From Puniceicoccaceae bacterium Marseille-Q1082 (GTDB taxonomy: Bacteria; Verrucomicrobiota; Verrucomicrobiia; Opitutales; Intestinicryptomonadaceae): a DNA stretch of 64,000 nt. Position 1 is the stretch's first letter. Each line of letters opens with the position of its first letter. Of the stretch, positions 8,692 to 17,861 are shown in pieces. The position numbers were made by a program, and so were the translations under genes. The stretch spans positions 434,001 to 498,000 of the forward strand of contig CAJGBI010000002.1 of the NCBI GenBank assembly GCA_904424815.1, written 5' to 3'. The notes beneath the pieces were generated by a model, which was not told the origin of the DNA, made no database searches, and worked only from the letters and a program-made list of their open reading frames with translations.

Positions 8692-9258
8692 TTACTTTTT
8701 CGTGTTGGCGGTCGTCGTCGGTTTGCGGAAGGGCATGCCGAGGAGCTTGAGCAGCTCCCTGCCCGAGTTGTCGTCGGTCGCGGTGGTGACGATAGTTATG
8801 TCCATGCCGATATTCTTGCGCCCCGGGTCTACCGTGACTTCGGGGAAAATGGTGTGGTCGGCGATTCCGTAGTTGTAGTTGCCGGCGCCGTCGAGCCTCG
8901 TGGGGATTCCGCGGAAGTCGCGGATTGAGGGGAGGACGACTGCGATGAACTTATAGAGGAAGTCCCACATGTTCGCGCCGCGCAGGGTCACCTTGACGCC
9001 GTTGGGCTGGCCTTCGCGCAGCTTGAAGTTGGCGATGCTCTTGCTGGCCTTGGTGACGACGGGCTGCTGCCCCGTGATCTTGGCGATCTCCTTGACGACT
9101 TCCTGCACCCATTCCTTGGGCATCTCGCTGCGTATGCCGGAGCTGACTACTATCTTCTCCAGATTGGGCACCATGTGGGGATTGTCGATGCCGAGGGTCT
9201 TTTTGAGCTCGGGAACGACCTTTTCCTGGTATATTTTTTTAAGTGCTGGTATGCTCAT
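8692..9258 (-). CDS. rplE: 50S ribosomal protein L5
   Basis: A 188-residue uL5 that binds 5S rRNA and contacts P-site tRNA. Diagnostic stretches are NPHMVPNLEKIVVSSGI, LREGQPNGVKVTLRG and the C-terminal GMDITIVTTATDDNSGRELL followed by a short tail. It lies between rplX and rpsN in standard order, 24 bp after rplX. Confidence 0.98.
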   Translation of the reverse strand: MSIPALKKIYQEKVVPELKKTLGIDNPHMVPNLEKIVVSSGIRSEMPKEWVQEVVKEIAKITGQQPVVTKASKSIANFKLREGQPNGVKVTLRGANMWDFLYKFIAVVLPSIRDFRGIPTRLDGAGNYNYGIADHTIFPEVTVDPGRKNIGMDITIVTTATDDNSGRELLKLLGMPFRKPTTTANTKK

Positions 9259-9282
9259 TTTTCGCTTTGTTTTAGTCTCCGC

Positions 9283-9534
9283 TTACGCCTTGGACTTTTT
9301 GGAGTCGTAGCGCCCGGCCGACATTACGTTTGAAATGTGTATGGAAGCCTCGCGCTCGACAATCGCGCCGTCGGGGTTCTTCTGGCTCTTGCGCTCATGG
9401 AACTTGCGGATGTTTACGCCTTCTACAATCACGCGGCTTTCGGAGGGCATTACCGCCAAAACCTTGCCGCGCTTGCCTTTCGCGGATCCGGAAATGACTA
9501 CTACTTCTTCGCCTTTTTTTACTGACTGCTTCAT
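9283..9534 (-). CDS. rplX: 50S ribosomal protein L24
   Basis: An 83-residue uL24, an assembly initiator of the 50S subunit. It has a KOW motif near the start ([20 protein letters not shown]) and the [30 protein letters not shown] region. It begins one base after the rplN stop, so the two are tightly coupled. Confidence 0.97.
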   Translation of the reverse strand: MKQSVKKGEEVVVISGSAKGKRGKVLAVMPSESRVIVEGVNIRKFHERKSQKNPDGAIVEREASIHISNVMSAGRYDSKKSKA

Positions 9535-9535
9535 A

Positions 9536-9901
9536 TTAGAGAACCTCCGGTGCGAGGGAAATGATTTTCATGAAGTTCTTGGCGCGGAGCTCGCGGGCGA
9601 CGGGGCCGAAAATGCGGGTGCCCTTCGGATTGCCGGAGCCGTCGAGAATCACGACCGCGTTCGAGTCGAAGCGCAGGTAGGAACCGTCCGCGCGGCGGAT
9701 GGGGGCCTTGGTTCTGACGACTACGGCCTTGGCGACCGTGCCCTTCTTGACGGCGGCGTCGGGGGTCGAGGACTTGACCGCCACCACGATTATGTCGCCC
9801 ACGTGCGCAATCCTCGTGCGCTGGCCGAGGCGGCGGATCATCGCGACCTCCTTGGCTCCCGTGTTGTCGGCGACGACAAGCTTTGTCTGCATCTGTATCA
9901 T
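9536..9901 (-). CDS. rplN: 50S ribosomal protein L14
   Basis: A 121-residue uL14 at the subunit interface (bridges B5 and B8). It contains [19 protein letters not shown] and the C-terminal [23 protein letters not shown] signature. A strong AAGGAGG site precedes the ATG at 9901. It lies between rpsQ and rplX. Confidence 0.98.
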   Translation of the reverse strand: MIQMQTKLVVADNTGAKEVAMIRRLGQRTRIAHVGDIIVVAVKSSTPDAAVKKGTVAKAVVVRTKAPIRRADGSYLRFDSNAVVILDGSGNPKGTRIFGPVARELRAKNFMKIISLAPEVL

Positions 9902-9915
9902 TGCGCGTATCCTCC

Positions 9916-10194
9916 TTATTCGGCGCCCAGAACGGGAGCCTTTTCAATTATACGGATTACGCGGAACCTCTTGAGCTTGCTCAGCGGGCGCGTTTCCATG
10001 ACTTCGACTTTGTCTCCGAGGGCGCATTCGCCCTTCTCGTCGTGGCAATGGATTACGGTCTTGCGACGGATTTCCTTGCCGTAGAGGGGGTGCGGAACCT
10101 TGTAAAAGTATGTGAGTTTTATGCTCTTCTCGCCGGAGAGCGACGTGACGACGCCCACGAGCGTTCTGCGTGACTGTCTTTTGTTTTCGGACAT
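9916..10194 (-). CDS. rpsQ: 30S ribosomal protein S17
   Basis: A 92-residue uS17 with the OB fold that binds the 5' domain of 16S rRNA. Motifs include [19 protein letters not shown] and [23 protein letters not shown]. It follows rpmC by 10 bp and precedes rplN. Confidence 0.97.
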   Translation of the reverse strand: MSENKRQSRRTLVGVVTSLSGEKSIKLTYFYKVPHPLYGKEIRRKTVIHCHDEKGECALGDKVEVMETRPLSKLKRFRVIRIIEKAPVLGAE

Positions 10195-10204
10195 CTTTCT
10201 GCCT

Positions 10205-10387
10205 TTACTTCTGGGTCTTTACGGTTTCGCAACGGGCGATGTCGCGGCGCAGCTGCCTTATGCGGGCGGTGTTCTCCACCTGGCCGGTGCCTTTGCGTAT
10301 GTTGAGATTCAACAGCTCTTCGCGCATGTCGCGGAGCTTCTTGGCGAGCTCTTCGGCGGAGAGTTCTCTTATTTCCTTGGCTTTCAT
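10205..10387 (-). CDS. rpmC: 50S ribosomal protein L29
   Basis: A 60-residue two-helix uL29 at the peptide exit tunnel, near the docking sites of trigger factor and SRP. It begins MKAKEIRELSAEELAKKL and has the ENTARIRQLRRDIARCETV signature. The ATG at 10387 is preceded by GGAG at a workable distance; an in-frame TTG at 10396 is less likely. It lies between rplP and rpsQ. Confidence 0.97.
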   Translation of the reverse strand: MKAKEIRELSAEELAKKLRDMREELLNLNIRKGTGQVENTARIRQLRRDIARCETVKTQK

Positions 10388-10402
10388 CAGTGTCAAATCT
10401 CC

Positions 10403-10831
10403 TTATAGAATTTCGACGCCTTCGCGTACGACGAATTTGCATTTGAAAGGAAGCTTGCCGTCGGCGAGCCTCATCGCTTCGCGCGCCATCGAGGCGGGAA
10501 CGCCGGAGGCCTCAAAGAGAATCGCGCCTGGCTTGATTATCGCGCACCAGAACTCGACTCCGCCCTTGCCTTTGCCCATGCGGGTTTCGGCGGGCTTCTT
10601 GGTCACGCTCTTCTGGGGGAACACGCGCATCCACACCTTGCCGCGGCGCTTGAAATGCCTGTTGATGGCAACCCTGGCGGCCTCAAGCTGCGCCGACGAG
10701 CACTTGCCGCGCTCGATGGCCTGAATGGCGAAATCGCCGAAAGCGATGGTATCCCCGCCCTTTGCCATGCCGCGGTTGCGGCCCTTTTGAACCTTGCGGT
10801 ACTTAGTTTTTGCCGGTAAAATATTAGCCAT
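10403..10831 (-). CDS. rplP: 50S ribosomal protein L16
   Basis: A 142-residue uL16 that organises the A-site region of the peptidyl transferase centre. It contains TKYRKVQKGRNRGMAKGG, the VWMRVFPQKSVTKKPAETRMGKGKGG block and the C-terminal REAMRLADGKLPFKCKFV. It follows rpsC by 18 bp. Confidence 0.98.
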   Translation of the reverse strand: MANILPAKTKYRKVQKGRNRGMAKGGDTIAFGDFAIQAIERGKCSSAQLEAARVAINRHFKRRGKVWMRVFPQKSVTKKPAETRMGKGKGGVEFWCAIIKPGAILFEASGVPASMAREAMRLADGKLPFKCKFVVREGVEIL

Positions 10832-10849
10832 TGTGTGATTCCGCTAAGA

Positions 10850-11482
10850 TTAGATGTTGTCCTCCGGTTTGAGGCAGAGCCAGCACTTTACGCCGATTTT
10901 GCCGTAGACCGTATGCGCTTCGGTGAAGCCGTAGTCGATGTTTTCGCGGAGGGTGTGAAGAGGTATGCGCCCCTTTCTCTGCCACTCGGTGCGGGCGATT
11001 TCAGCCCCGCCGAGACGGCCGGAAACCTGGAGCTTCACGCCGTCGGCGCCCGCTGCCATGCATGTGGAGATGGCCTTTTTGATGGCGCGGCGGAAAGATA
11101 TGCGGCGCTCGAGCTGCAAGGCTACGCTCTCGGCTACCAGATATGCCACGAGGTCGGGCTTTTTGATTTCCTGAATGTCCACGAGCACGTCTTTACCGAG
11201 GAATTTCGCCAAATCCGCTTTGAGGGATTCGAGGGCGGAGCCCTTCTGCCCGATCACGACGCCCGGGCGGGCGGTGTAGATTTTAACGCGGATGCGCTGG
11301 CCGGCGCGCTCGATAAATATGCGCGGGACGCTCGCGGCCTTCAGCTTTTTATTGAGGAATTCGCGTATGCGGTAGTCTTCGTTGACGGCGCCCGCATAGT
11401 CGCTTTTGCCCGCGAACCAGCGCGACTCCCAGTCGCGGCGAACCGCGAGACGAAAACCCTTAGGATTTACTTTCTGACCCAT
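10850..11482 (-). CDS. rpsC: 30S ribosomal protein S3
   Basis: A 210-residue uS3 at the mRNA entry of the 30S subunit. A type II KH domain spans about residues 38-110 (with VVIGQKGSALESL), and the C-terminal domain contains SFRRAIKKAISTCMAAGADGVKLQVSGRLGGAEIARTEW. It starts MGQKVNPKGFRLAV at 11482, 16 bp after rplV. Confidence 0.98.
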   Translation of the reverse strand: MGQKVNPKGFRLAVRRDWESRWFAGKSDYAGAVNEDYRIREFLNKKLKAASVPRIFIERAGQRIRVKIYTARPGVVIGQKGSALESLKADLAKFLGKDVLVDIQEIKKPDLVAYLVAESVALQLERRISFRRAIKKAISTCMAAGADGVKLQVSGRLGGAEIARTEWQRKGRIPLHTLRENIDYGFTEAHTVYGKIGVKCWLCLKPEDNI

Positions 11483-11498
11483 ATTGTTCCTTTTTAAA

Positions 11499-11834
11499 TT
11501 ATTTCTCGTCGCTGAGGATTATCAGAATGTGGCTGGTCCTCTTCCTGATGGGGTGCGCGGAGCCGCGCGCCACGGGGCGGAAGCGCCTGAAAGCGATCCC
11601 CTGGTTGACGACCGCGCTCTTTATTTTCATGTTCGCCGCGGAAAGGCCGTTGTTGTTTTCGGCGTTGGCGATGGCGCTGGCGAGCGTCTTGGCGACAAGG
11701 CGCGCGCTCTTGCGGGGCACGAGCTTCAAAATCTCCAGAGCTTCGGCGGCGTTGAGCCCCTGCACTTCGCGGGCGATTTCGCGCACTTTTTTGTCGGACA
11801 TGCGCGCAAACTTTGTTAAAGACTTAACTTCCAT
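11499..11834 (-). CDS. rplV: 50S ribosomal protein L22
   Basis: A 111-residue uL22 whose extended hairpin lines the exit tunnel. The core motif KFARMSDKKVREIAREVQG and the ending GSAHPIRKRTSHILIIL are conserved. Upstream lies not rpsS, as usual, but a gene for a small signal-peptide protein, 12 bp away. Confidence 0.98.
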   Translation of the reverse strand: MEVKSLTKFARMSDKKVREIAREVQGLNAAEALEILKLVPRKSARLVAKTLASAIANAENNNGLSAANMKIKSAVVNQGIAFRRFRPVARGSAHPIRKRTSHILIILSDEK

Positions 11835-11846
11835 AATTTTTTCCTG

Positions 11847-12191
11847 TTATAAATCGGGTTGTCTTTTAATGTAAACTTCGTCTCCGGACAAAACCTCCGC
11901 TCCCGAGAGCACTTTGGCCACCGAGGCTTCCCTCTTGGCCTCGACCACCACAGCCTGGGCTATGAGGGCCTTGCTCCTGTAAATGTAGCATACCGAACCT
12001 GTCGCCAGCCTGCTCGCGGAGCCCGTGTCTATCTTTATGAGAACGGCGTCCCCCTCTTTGGCGACCTCCCGAACGGCCGATGGCCTGTTCGAATATCCGG
12101 TCAGCTGCCAGTCGGGTTCGGCGGCCGAGACCGCGCCCGCCGCGGCAAGAGCCGCGGCAAAAGCGAAAAAGCCTCTGCCGGAGACAGCCAT
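11847..12191 (-). CDS. small secreted protein embedded in the S10 operon, function unknown
   Basis: A 114-residue protein with a clear Sec signal peptide (hydrophobic residues ~6-22, cleavage predicted after VSAA). The mature part of about 90 residues has a pattern seen in small SH3-like barrels of exported proteins: GSVCYIYRSKALIAQ, a middle strand with AKREASVAKVLSG, then LSGDEVYIKR. The ATG at 12191 starts one base after the rpsS stop and the gene ends 12 bp before rplV, so it must be co-transcribed and probably translationally coupled with ribosomal genes. An exported protein inside the S10 operon is very unusual. No function is claimed. Confidence 0.75.
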   Translation of the reverse strand: MAVSGRGFFAFAAALAAAGAVSAAEPDWQLTGYSNRPSAVREVAKEGDAVLIKIDTGSASRLATGSVCYIYRSKALIAQAVVVEAKREASVAKVLSGAEVLSGDEVYIKRQPDL

Positions 12192-12192
12192 A

Positions 12193-12471
12193 TTACATAG
12201 CAGCCTTCTTTGTGTGCGGTTGATGTCCCTTGAAGAGGCGCGTCGGCGAAAATTCGCCGAGCTTGTGGCCGACCATGTTTTCGGTGACATAGACGGCGAC
12301 AAACTTTCTGCCGTTGTGGACGTTGAAGTTCAAGCCGATGAAGTCCGGAGTTATCACCGAGCGCCTCGACCAGGTCTGGATGGGCTTGCGGGAGTTCGTC
12401 TTCTGGGCTTCGTCGATTTTATCCTGGAGACTGGGGTCTACGAAGGGGCCTTTTTTGATTGAACGTGACAT
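12193..12471 (-). CDS. rpsS: 30S ribosomal protein S19
   Basis: A 92-residue uS19 of the 30S head, partner of S13. It contains [34 protein letters not shown] and the [18 protein letters not shown] signature. I chose the ATG at 12471 where homology begins. It lies 17 bp after rplB and is followed at once by the secreted-protein gene. Confidence 0.98.
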   Translation of the reverse strand: MSRSIKKGPFVDPSLQDKIDEAQKTNSRKPIQTWSRRSVITPDFIGLNFNVHNGRKFVAVYVTENMVGHKLGEFSPTRLFKGHQPHTKKAAM

Positions 12472-12488
12472 TGATATGCTCCTTAGAA

Positions 12489-13334
12489 TTACTTCTTGAA
12501 TTTTTTGCCGTTGCGGCGAATCAGTATCATGGAGTTCGACGGCTTGCTCTTGACGCGCGTCGGATAGCCCTTCGCCAGCTGACCCCACGGGGATACGGGA
12601 TGCCCGCCGCCCGAGGTGCGGCCTTCGCCGCCGCCCATCGGGTGGTCGACCGGGTTCATGACGACGCCCCTGACCCTCGGACGCTTGCCCATCCAGCGGT
12701 TGCGGCCGGCCTTGCCGAGGCTCTGGTTGCGGTGCTCGGGATTGCTGACAACCCCGATGACGGCCTTGCAATTCGCGTTGATAATGCGCGTCTCGCCGCT
12801 GGGCATCTTGACGGTTGCCAATTCGCCCTCAACCCCGACGAGCTGGGCGCCCGCGCCCGCGCCGCGGGCTATCTGCGCGCCCTTGCCGGGCTGCATTTCC
12901 ACGGAGTGGATTCTCATAGCCGGCGGAATGAGTTTGAGCGGCATGCAAAGTCCAGCGGGAAATTCGCTCTGGCGCTTGTTGGTCGTCAAAATAGTGTCGC
13001 CCTTTTTGAGGCCGTCGGGGGCTATGATATAGCGCTTCGGGCCGTTTTCGTACTGGACGAGCGCGATATACGCCGTGCGGTACGGGTCGTATTCTATCGC
13101 CATAACCGTCGCGGGGACATCGAGAATGTCGCGCTTGAAATCGATTATGCGGTAGAGGCGCTTGTGCCCGCCGCCGCGGCGGCGGGAAGTCACGCGGCCG
13201 TAGCAGTTGCGGCCCTTGGCGCGGTGGTTGCTCTCGGTGAGGGAGCGCTCGGGGCGCTTGTTGTCGACTTCGTTGCGGCTGAGTTCGAGGAATCTCTGCG
13301 CGGGAGTCAAAGGTCTTCTTTTAATAATAGCCAT
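12489..13334 (-). CDS. rplB: 50S ribosomal protein L2
   Basis: A 281-residue uL2, a primary 23S rRNA-binding protein close to the peptidyl transferase centre. The conserved C-terminal [17 protein letters not shown], including the functional histidine, is intact, as is [19 protein letters not shown] near the N-terminus. It lies between rplW and rpsS in standard order. Confidence 0.98.
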   Translation of the reverse strand: MAIIKRRPLTPAQRFLELSRNEVDNKRPERSLTESNHRAKGRNCYGRVTSRRRGGGHKRLYRIIDFKRDILDVPATVMAIEYDPYRTAYIALVQYENGPKRYIIAPDGLKKGDTILTTNKRQSEFPAGLCMPLKLIPPAMRIHSVEMQPGKGAQIARGAGAGAQLVGVEGELATVKMPSGETRIINANCKAVIGVVSNPEHRNQSLGKAGRNRWMGKRPRVRGVVMNPVDHPMGGGEGRTSGGGHPVSPWGQLAKGYPTRVKSKPSNSMILIRRNGKKFKK

Positions 13335-13352
13335 TTTTCGGATTCTCCTTGC

Positions 13353-13640
13353 CTACGCTATCTGAATGGCGTCGCCCTTTTTGAGGGTGACTACGGCCTT
13401 CTTCATTTTGCCCTTGACGCCGGGGTTGTTCCTGCTCATGCGGGAAACCTTGACCTTGCCCTTGACGTTCATGGTGTTTACGCTCTCGACGGTGACGTTG
13501 AAAGTCTTTTCGACAGCCTTGCCTATCGCGACGGCGTTTGCGGATTCGTCAACCACGAAAGTGTATTTGTTGCCGACCTGCAAATTGGCGGCCTTTTCCG
13601 TGACGCGGAACCCCTTCAAGATGTTTTCTGAGTTGATCAT
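13353..13640 (-). CDS. rplW: 50S ribosomal protein L23
   Basis: A 95-residue uL23 at the tunnel exit, the main docking point for trigger factor and SRP. It shows RVTEKAANL and NKYTFVVDESANAVAIGKAVEKTFNVTV followed by the basic loop GKVKVSRMSRNNPGVKGKMKKA. The ATG at 13640 is where homology begins; it starts 5 bp after rplD. Confidence 0.97.
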   Translation of the reverse strand: MINSENILKGFRVTEKAANLQVGNKYTFVVDESANAVAIGKAVEKTFNVTVESVNTMNVKGKVKVSRMSRNNPGVKGKMKKAVVTLKKGDAIQIA

Positions 13641-13645
13641 GGCTC

Positions 13646-14278
13646 TTAGGCCTCCTTGTTGGCGCGGGCGAGGACGGTGTCCAGACCCTTGCGGGATACG
13701 ATGATATTGTCGAACCGCACGAGCTCCATCGCGCTGAGCGACGCGGTTTCGCAGAAATTGACGCGGGCGATGTTGCGGCTGGCGAGCACGAACTTGTCGG
13801 CAAACACGTCGTCTATCAGAAGGATTTTGCCTTTGGGCTGGATCTTGGAGAGAATCGCGTCCACCGCCTTGGTCTTGGGCTCGGGGGCGTCGAATTCCTC
13901 GATTACGGAGAGGCCGTTTTCGACGCACTTGTCAAAGAGCGCGCGCCTGAACGCCAGCAGCTTCACCTTGCGGTTGATTTTCTTCGACCAGTCGCGCGGC
14001 TTGGGGCCGAACACGACCGCGCCGCCGCGGTGTATGGGGCTCTTCATCGTGCCGTGGCGCGAGCGGCCGCCGCCCTTCTGCTTGAAAGGCTTGCGGCAGG
14101 TGCCGCTGACGCTGCCGTAGTCGAGCGTGGAGGCGTTGCCCTGGCGGGCGTTTGCCTGGTACGCAACAAGCGTTTCCTTGAGGGCGAAAACGCCCTTGTC
14201 GCCTTCGAACTGCGGAATGTTTTCAAATTCCTGTTCGGTGAAATTCGAACCGTCTTTCGTATAAACTTTGAGTTTCAT
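13646..14278 (-). CDS. rplD: 50S ribosomal protein L4
   Basis: A 210-residue uL4 with the extended tunnel loop (KPFKQKGGGRSRHGTMKSPIHRGGAVVFGPKPRDW) and the globular domain ending near LDTVLARANKEA. In enteric bacteria L4 also represses its own S10 operon; whether that holds here is unknown. It lies 12 bp after rplC. Confidence 0.97.
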   Translation of the reverse strand: MKLKVYTKDGSNFTEQEFENIPQFEGDKGVFALKETLVAYQANARQGNASTLDYGSVSGTCRKPFKQKGGGRSRHGTMKSPIHRGGAVVFGPKPRDWSKKINRKVKLLAFRRALFDKCVENGLSVIEEFDAPEPKTKAVDAILSKIQPKGKILLIDDVFADKFVLASRNIARVNFCETASLSAMELVRFDNIIVSRKGLDTVLARANKEA

Positions 14279-14290
14279 GTGCGCGGCTCC

Positions 14291-14929
14291 TTATGCTTTC
14301 TTGGCTTTCTTCGCGGGGCGGACGATCACGATGTCGCCCTTGGCGCCGGGAATGCTGCCCTTGATGAGAAGAATGTTTTTGTCTTCCAGAATCCTGACGA
14401 TCGGATGGTTCTGGGTGGTGCGGCGCACCTGCCCCATGTGGCCGGGCATCTTGCGGCCCTTGTAGACGTGCCCGGGGGTCTGGCGGCAGCCTACGGAACC
14501 GGGACGGCGGTGCATCATGTGGCCGTGCGTCTGGGGCTGCCCGTCGAAATTGTAGCGCTTCATGACGCCCTGGAAGCCGCGCCCCTTCGTCGTGCCGATG
14601 ACGTCCACCATCTGGCCCTCCGAGAACTTGGCGACGGTTATGACGTCGCCGAGCTTGAATTCGGAAGCGTTTTCGACGCGGAATTCGGCGAGCTTGCGGA
14701 GATTTTCGGTGCCCGCCTTTTTGAAATGCCCGAGCGCGGGCTTGGTCATGCGCTGCTCTTTCTGCGCGCCGAAGCCGATCTGAACGGCTTCGTAGCCGTC
14801 GCTCTGGGCCGTTTTTATCTGGGTGACCGGGCACGGACCTGCCTCTATTACGGTCACGGGGACGAGGGTGTTGGCCCCGTCGTACACCTGGGTCATGCCC
14901 AGTTTTTTACCTATTATGATTTGGCTCAT
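14291..14929 (-). CDS. rplC: 50S ribosomal protein L3
   Basis: A 212-residue uL3, an assembly initiator reaching the peptidyl transferase centre. Motifs include IGKKLGMTQVYDGANTLVPVTVIEAGP, the central loop RPGSVGCRQTPGHVYKGRKMPGHMG and the C-terminal LLIKGSIPGAKGDIVIVRPAKK. Unusually, it is separated from rpsJ by about 420 bp carrying a predicted promoter, so it may head its own transcript. Confidence 0.98.
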   Translation of the reverse strand: MSQIIIGKKLGMTQVYDGANTLVPVTVIEAGPCPVTQIKTAQSDGYEAVQIGFGAQKEQRMTKPALGHFKKAGTENLRKLAEFRVENASEFKLGDVITVAKFSEGQMVDVIGTTKGRGFQGVMKRYNFDGQPQTHGHMMHRRPGSVGCRQTPGHVYKGRKMPGHMGQVRRTTQNHPIVRILEDKNILLIKGSIPGAKGDIVIVRPAKKAKKA

Positions 14930-15346
14930 TTTGCTAAGCGGCAGGCGGAATCAAATCCATTGGAGGCTGCCGTTCGCCGTCTTGGGAAACTTCAGACAAC
15001 GGAGCGACCCTTACCTGCTTTAGTTGTTCGTATTGATTAAAAAATTTGTAAAGAGTTGCGATAATGCCCGAAAGGGCATTCGAGTCAATATAAATTTTTG
15101 CCCTTTTTTGAAAAAAACAAATTTCGCGCAAACTTTTTGGTTCTCTCCGCGAACGCCGCCTTTCCGCGGCAGGAGATGCTTCAAAAAATTTGCGCCAAAA
15201 ACCTGTCTTATGTGCCAGCGGCAACCGGTATTCCGGCTCCCGCGCATTTGCGGATGCGCGCTTCCGCACCCGCCGAAACTTCCTCCGCCCGCGGCGGGAA
15301 GCGCCCTTAAAGCGCCCTGCCGCCGACGGAGCGCGGAGAGGAGAGC
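14930..15346 (-). other. 417-bp gap between rpsJ and rplC: promoter and long leader
   Basis: No gene is seen. In the transcription direction (minus) it holds a GC-rich stretch after rpsJ with a CGCGCAT/ATGCGCG hairpin (15241-15260), an AT-rich segment (about 15020-15130) containing the predicted promoter at 15060-15088, and a leader of roughly 120 nt before the rplC ATG. Genes rpsJ and rplC are normally nearly adjacent, so this is an atypical break in the S10 operon. A leader of this size could hold an autoregulatory site, but none was recognised. Confidence 0.6.
15060..15088 (-). promoter_or_regulatory. predicted sigma-70-type promoter for rplC onward
   Basis: Reading the minus strand, a -35 TTGACT (15083-15088), a 17-bp spacer and a -10 ATTATC (15060-15065). 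The spacer and flanks contain a perfect 7-bp hairpin with a four-base loop (15063-15080), which overlaps the -10. Transcription would begin near 15053. Confidence 0.5.
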
Positions 15347-15655
15347 TCAGACGTTGATCGTGATGTCGACGCCCGAGGGAAGATTGAGCTTTTTGAGCTC
15401 GTCGACCGTGTTGACGGTCGGATCGACGATGTCGATGAGGCGCTTGTGGGTGCGCAGCTCAAACTGCTCCATGCTCTTCTTGTCGACGTGCACGGAACGG
15501 TTTACCGAGTATTTTTCAATCTTCGTGGGAAGCGGAACGGGGCCCGAAACGCGCGCGCCGGTGCGCTTTGCGGTTTCGACGATGTCGCTCGCGCTCTGGT
15601 CTATCGTGCGAAAATCGTAGCCCTTGAGCTTGATTCTAATTCTCTGAGTAGCCAT
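15347..15655 (-). CDS. rpsJ: 30S ribosomal protein S10
   Basis: A 102-residue uS10 of the 30S head, also the NusE partner of NusB in antitermination. It starts [21 protein letters not shown] and contains [24 protein letters not shown]. It directly follows fusA by 21 bp, with no tufA between them, and is separated from rplC by a long gap. Confidence 0.98.
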   Translation of the reverse strand: MATQRIRIKLKGYDFRTIDQSASDIVETAKRTGARVSGPVPLPTKIEKYSVNRSVHVDKKSMEQFELRTHKRLIDIVDPTVNTVDELKKLNLPSGVDITINV

Positions 15656-15676
15656 TTTGCCTTTGTGTTTTAAATA

Positions 15677-17836
15677 TTAAGACCTTGCAACCTTGCGGGC
15701 CGCGCCTTCCTGAACCTGTTTGAGGACGTTGTTGGGAACCTGCTCGAAGTGGCTCGGCTCCATCGAATACGACGCGCGGCCGCTGGAGAGCGAGCGGATG
15801 TCCGTAGCGTACCCGAACATGGTTTCGAGGGGAATGAACGCCCTGATGTTGCAGAGGTTGCCCTTCGTTTCCATGCCCTGAATCTGTCCGCGGCGGCGGT
15901 TGATGTCGCCCATGATGTCGCCCTGGTATTCGTCGGGGGTGGTGACCTCGACTTTCATGATGGGTTCGAGCAGTATGGGAGCGGCGTTTTTCATAGCGTC
16001 CTTGAACGCGAAAATGCCCGCCATCTTAAACGCCATTTCCGAAGAGTCGACTTCGTGGAAAGAGCCGAATACGAGCGTGACTTTCACGTCCACGACGGGA
16101 TAGCCCGCTACGACGCCGTTTATCATCGCCTCCTTGATGCCGTCTTCGGTCGGCTTGATGTATTCCTTGGGGATTACGCCGCCGACGATGGCGTTGACGA
16201 ATTCGTAATGCTTGCCCTTTTCGAGCGGCTCGATGTCGATTTCGGCGTGGCCGTACTGGCCGCGGCCGCCCGACTGGCGGACAAACTTGCCCACGCCGTG
16301 CGCCTTCTTGGTGATGGTTTCGCGGTAGGCTATCTGCGGCTTGCCCGAATCGGCCTCGACCTTGAACTCGCGGAAGAGGCGGTCGCGGATGATTTCGAGA
16401 TGGAGCTCGCCCATGCCCGAGATGAGGGTTTGGCCCGTTTCGGAATCGCTCTTGACGACGAAAGTCGGGTCTTCCTCGGCGAGGCGCTGGAGGGCGATGG
16501 AAAGCTTTTCCTGGTCGGCCTTGCTCTTGGGCTCGATACTCATCGAGATAACCGTGTCGGGGAAGGTCGGGGGCTCGAGGCGGACTTCGTGTTCGCGGTC
16601 GCAGAGAGTGTCGCCCGTGACGATGTCCTTGGCGCCGATGATGGCGCATATGGAACCGCTGTAAGCCTCTTCAATGTCGTCTCGCTTGTCGGCCTTGATG
16701 ACGAGTAGGCGCGATATGCGCTCGGTCTTGCGCGAACGGGGATTGTATATGGACATGCCCTTTTTGAGGCAGCCGGTATATACGCGCACAAAGATGAGCT
16801 TGCCGACGAACGGGTCGCTCCAAAGCTTGAACGCGAGCGCAGTCGGCGGCGCGAAGTCGTCGGGGACGATCTCGAGCGACGGCGTGTCTTCGTCGCCCTC
16901 GGCGAAAGCCTTTATCGGGGGGACGTCGAGCGGCGAGGGGAGGTAGTCGACCACGGCGTTCATGAGCATCTGCACGCCCTTGTTCTTGAACGCCGAGCCG
17001 GGGATTACCGCAACGAACTTGCGCGAAAGGGTAGCCTTGCGGATGCCCCTCCTGAGTTCGTCGGCGGTGAAATTGGTTTCGCCTTCAAGGAAGCGCTCCA
17101 TGATTTCGTCGTCGAAATCCGCCACGCCCTCTATGAGGCTCGCCCTGTACTGCTCCGCCTTTTCCTTGTACTCGGCGGGAATTTCTACGGTGTCGAACCT
17201 GACGCCCTGCGGGTCGTTTTCGTCATAGACGAACGCCTTCATCGTCACGAGGTCGATGAGCCCCTTGAGCTGGTCTTCCGCGCCAATGGGAAGGTAAATC
17301 GGGTGCGGGTTGCCGTTTAGCTTGTTTTTGATGTCCTCGACCGCGCCGTAAAAATCCGCGCCGGTTCTGTCCATCTTGTTGATGAACGCGATTCTCGGGA
17401 CGCTGTACTTGTTCATCTGGCGCCAGACGGTCTCCGACTGGGGCTGCACGCCCGCGACCGCGCAGAAAACAGCGACCGCGCCGTCGAGAACGCGGAGCGA
17501 ACGCTCGACTTCGGCGGTGAAGTCGACGTGTCCGGGGGTGTCGATGAGGTTTATCTGGTGCTCGATACCCTGATAGGGGCCTTCTCTCGTCGTCCAGTTG
17601 CAGCTGATTGCGGAGGAAGTTATGGTGATGCCGCGCTCGCGCTCCTGCTCCATCCAGTCGGTGACGGCGGTGCCTTCGTGGACTTCGCCGATCTTGTGAA
17701 CCACGCCGCTGTAAAAGAGGATTCTCTCGGAGCAGGTGGTCTTGCCGGCGTCGATGTGCGCGGAAATGCCTATATTGCGCGTGTATTCGAGCGGTTTGCC
17801 CCTGTTGGGGGAGTTTTTGGGAGATAAAGTTGCCAT
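15677..17836 (-). CDS. fusA: elongation factor G
   Basis: A 719-residue GTPase that drives translocation of tRNA and mRNA. The P-loop AHIDAGKTT is at residues 26-34, followed by DTPGHVDF and NKMDRTGA (G3 and G4). Domains II-V follow, with the domain IV block [15 protein letters not shown] and the C-terminal [16 protein letters not shown]. Length is slightly above the usual ~700. It lies between rpsG and rpsJ. Confidence 0.98.
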   Translation of the reverse strand: MATLSPKNSPNRGKPLEYTRNIGISAHIDAGKTTCSERILFYSGVVHKIGEVHEGTAVTDWMEQERERGITITSSAISCNWTTREGPYQGIEHQINLIDTPGHVDFTAEVERSLRVLDGAVAVFCAVAGVQPQSETVWRQMNKYSVPRIAFINKMDRTGADFYGAVEDIKNKLNGNPHPIYLPIGAEDQLKGLIDLVTMKAFVYDENDPQGVRFDTVEIPAEYKEKAEQYRASLIEGVADFDDEIMERFLEGETNFTADELRRGIRKATLSRKFVAVIPGSAFKNKGVQMLMNAVVDYLPSPLDVPPIKAFAEGDEDTPSLEIVPDDFAPPTALAFKLWSDPFVGKLIFVRVYTGCLKKGMSIYNPRSRKTERISRLLVIKADKRDDIEEAYSGSICAIIGAKDIVTGDTLCDREHEVRLEPPTFPDTVISMSIEPKSKADQEKLSIALQRLAEEDPTFVVKSDSETGQTLISGMGELHLEIIRDRLFREFKVEADSGKPQIAYRETITKKAHGVGKFVRQSGGRGQYGHAEIDIEPLEKGKHYEFVNAIVGGVIPKEYIKPTEDGIKEAMINGVVAGYPVVDVKVTLVFGSFHEVDSSEMAFKMAGIFAFKDAMKNAAPILLEPIMKVEVTTPDEYQGDIMGDINRRRGQIQGMETKGNLCNIRAFIPLETMFGYATDIRSLSSGRASYSMEPSHFEQVPNNVLKQVQEGAARKVARS

Positions 17837-17861
17837 TTAACCTGTTTCCGTTAGCGGGTTA

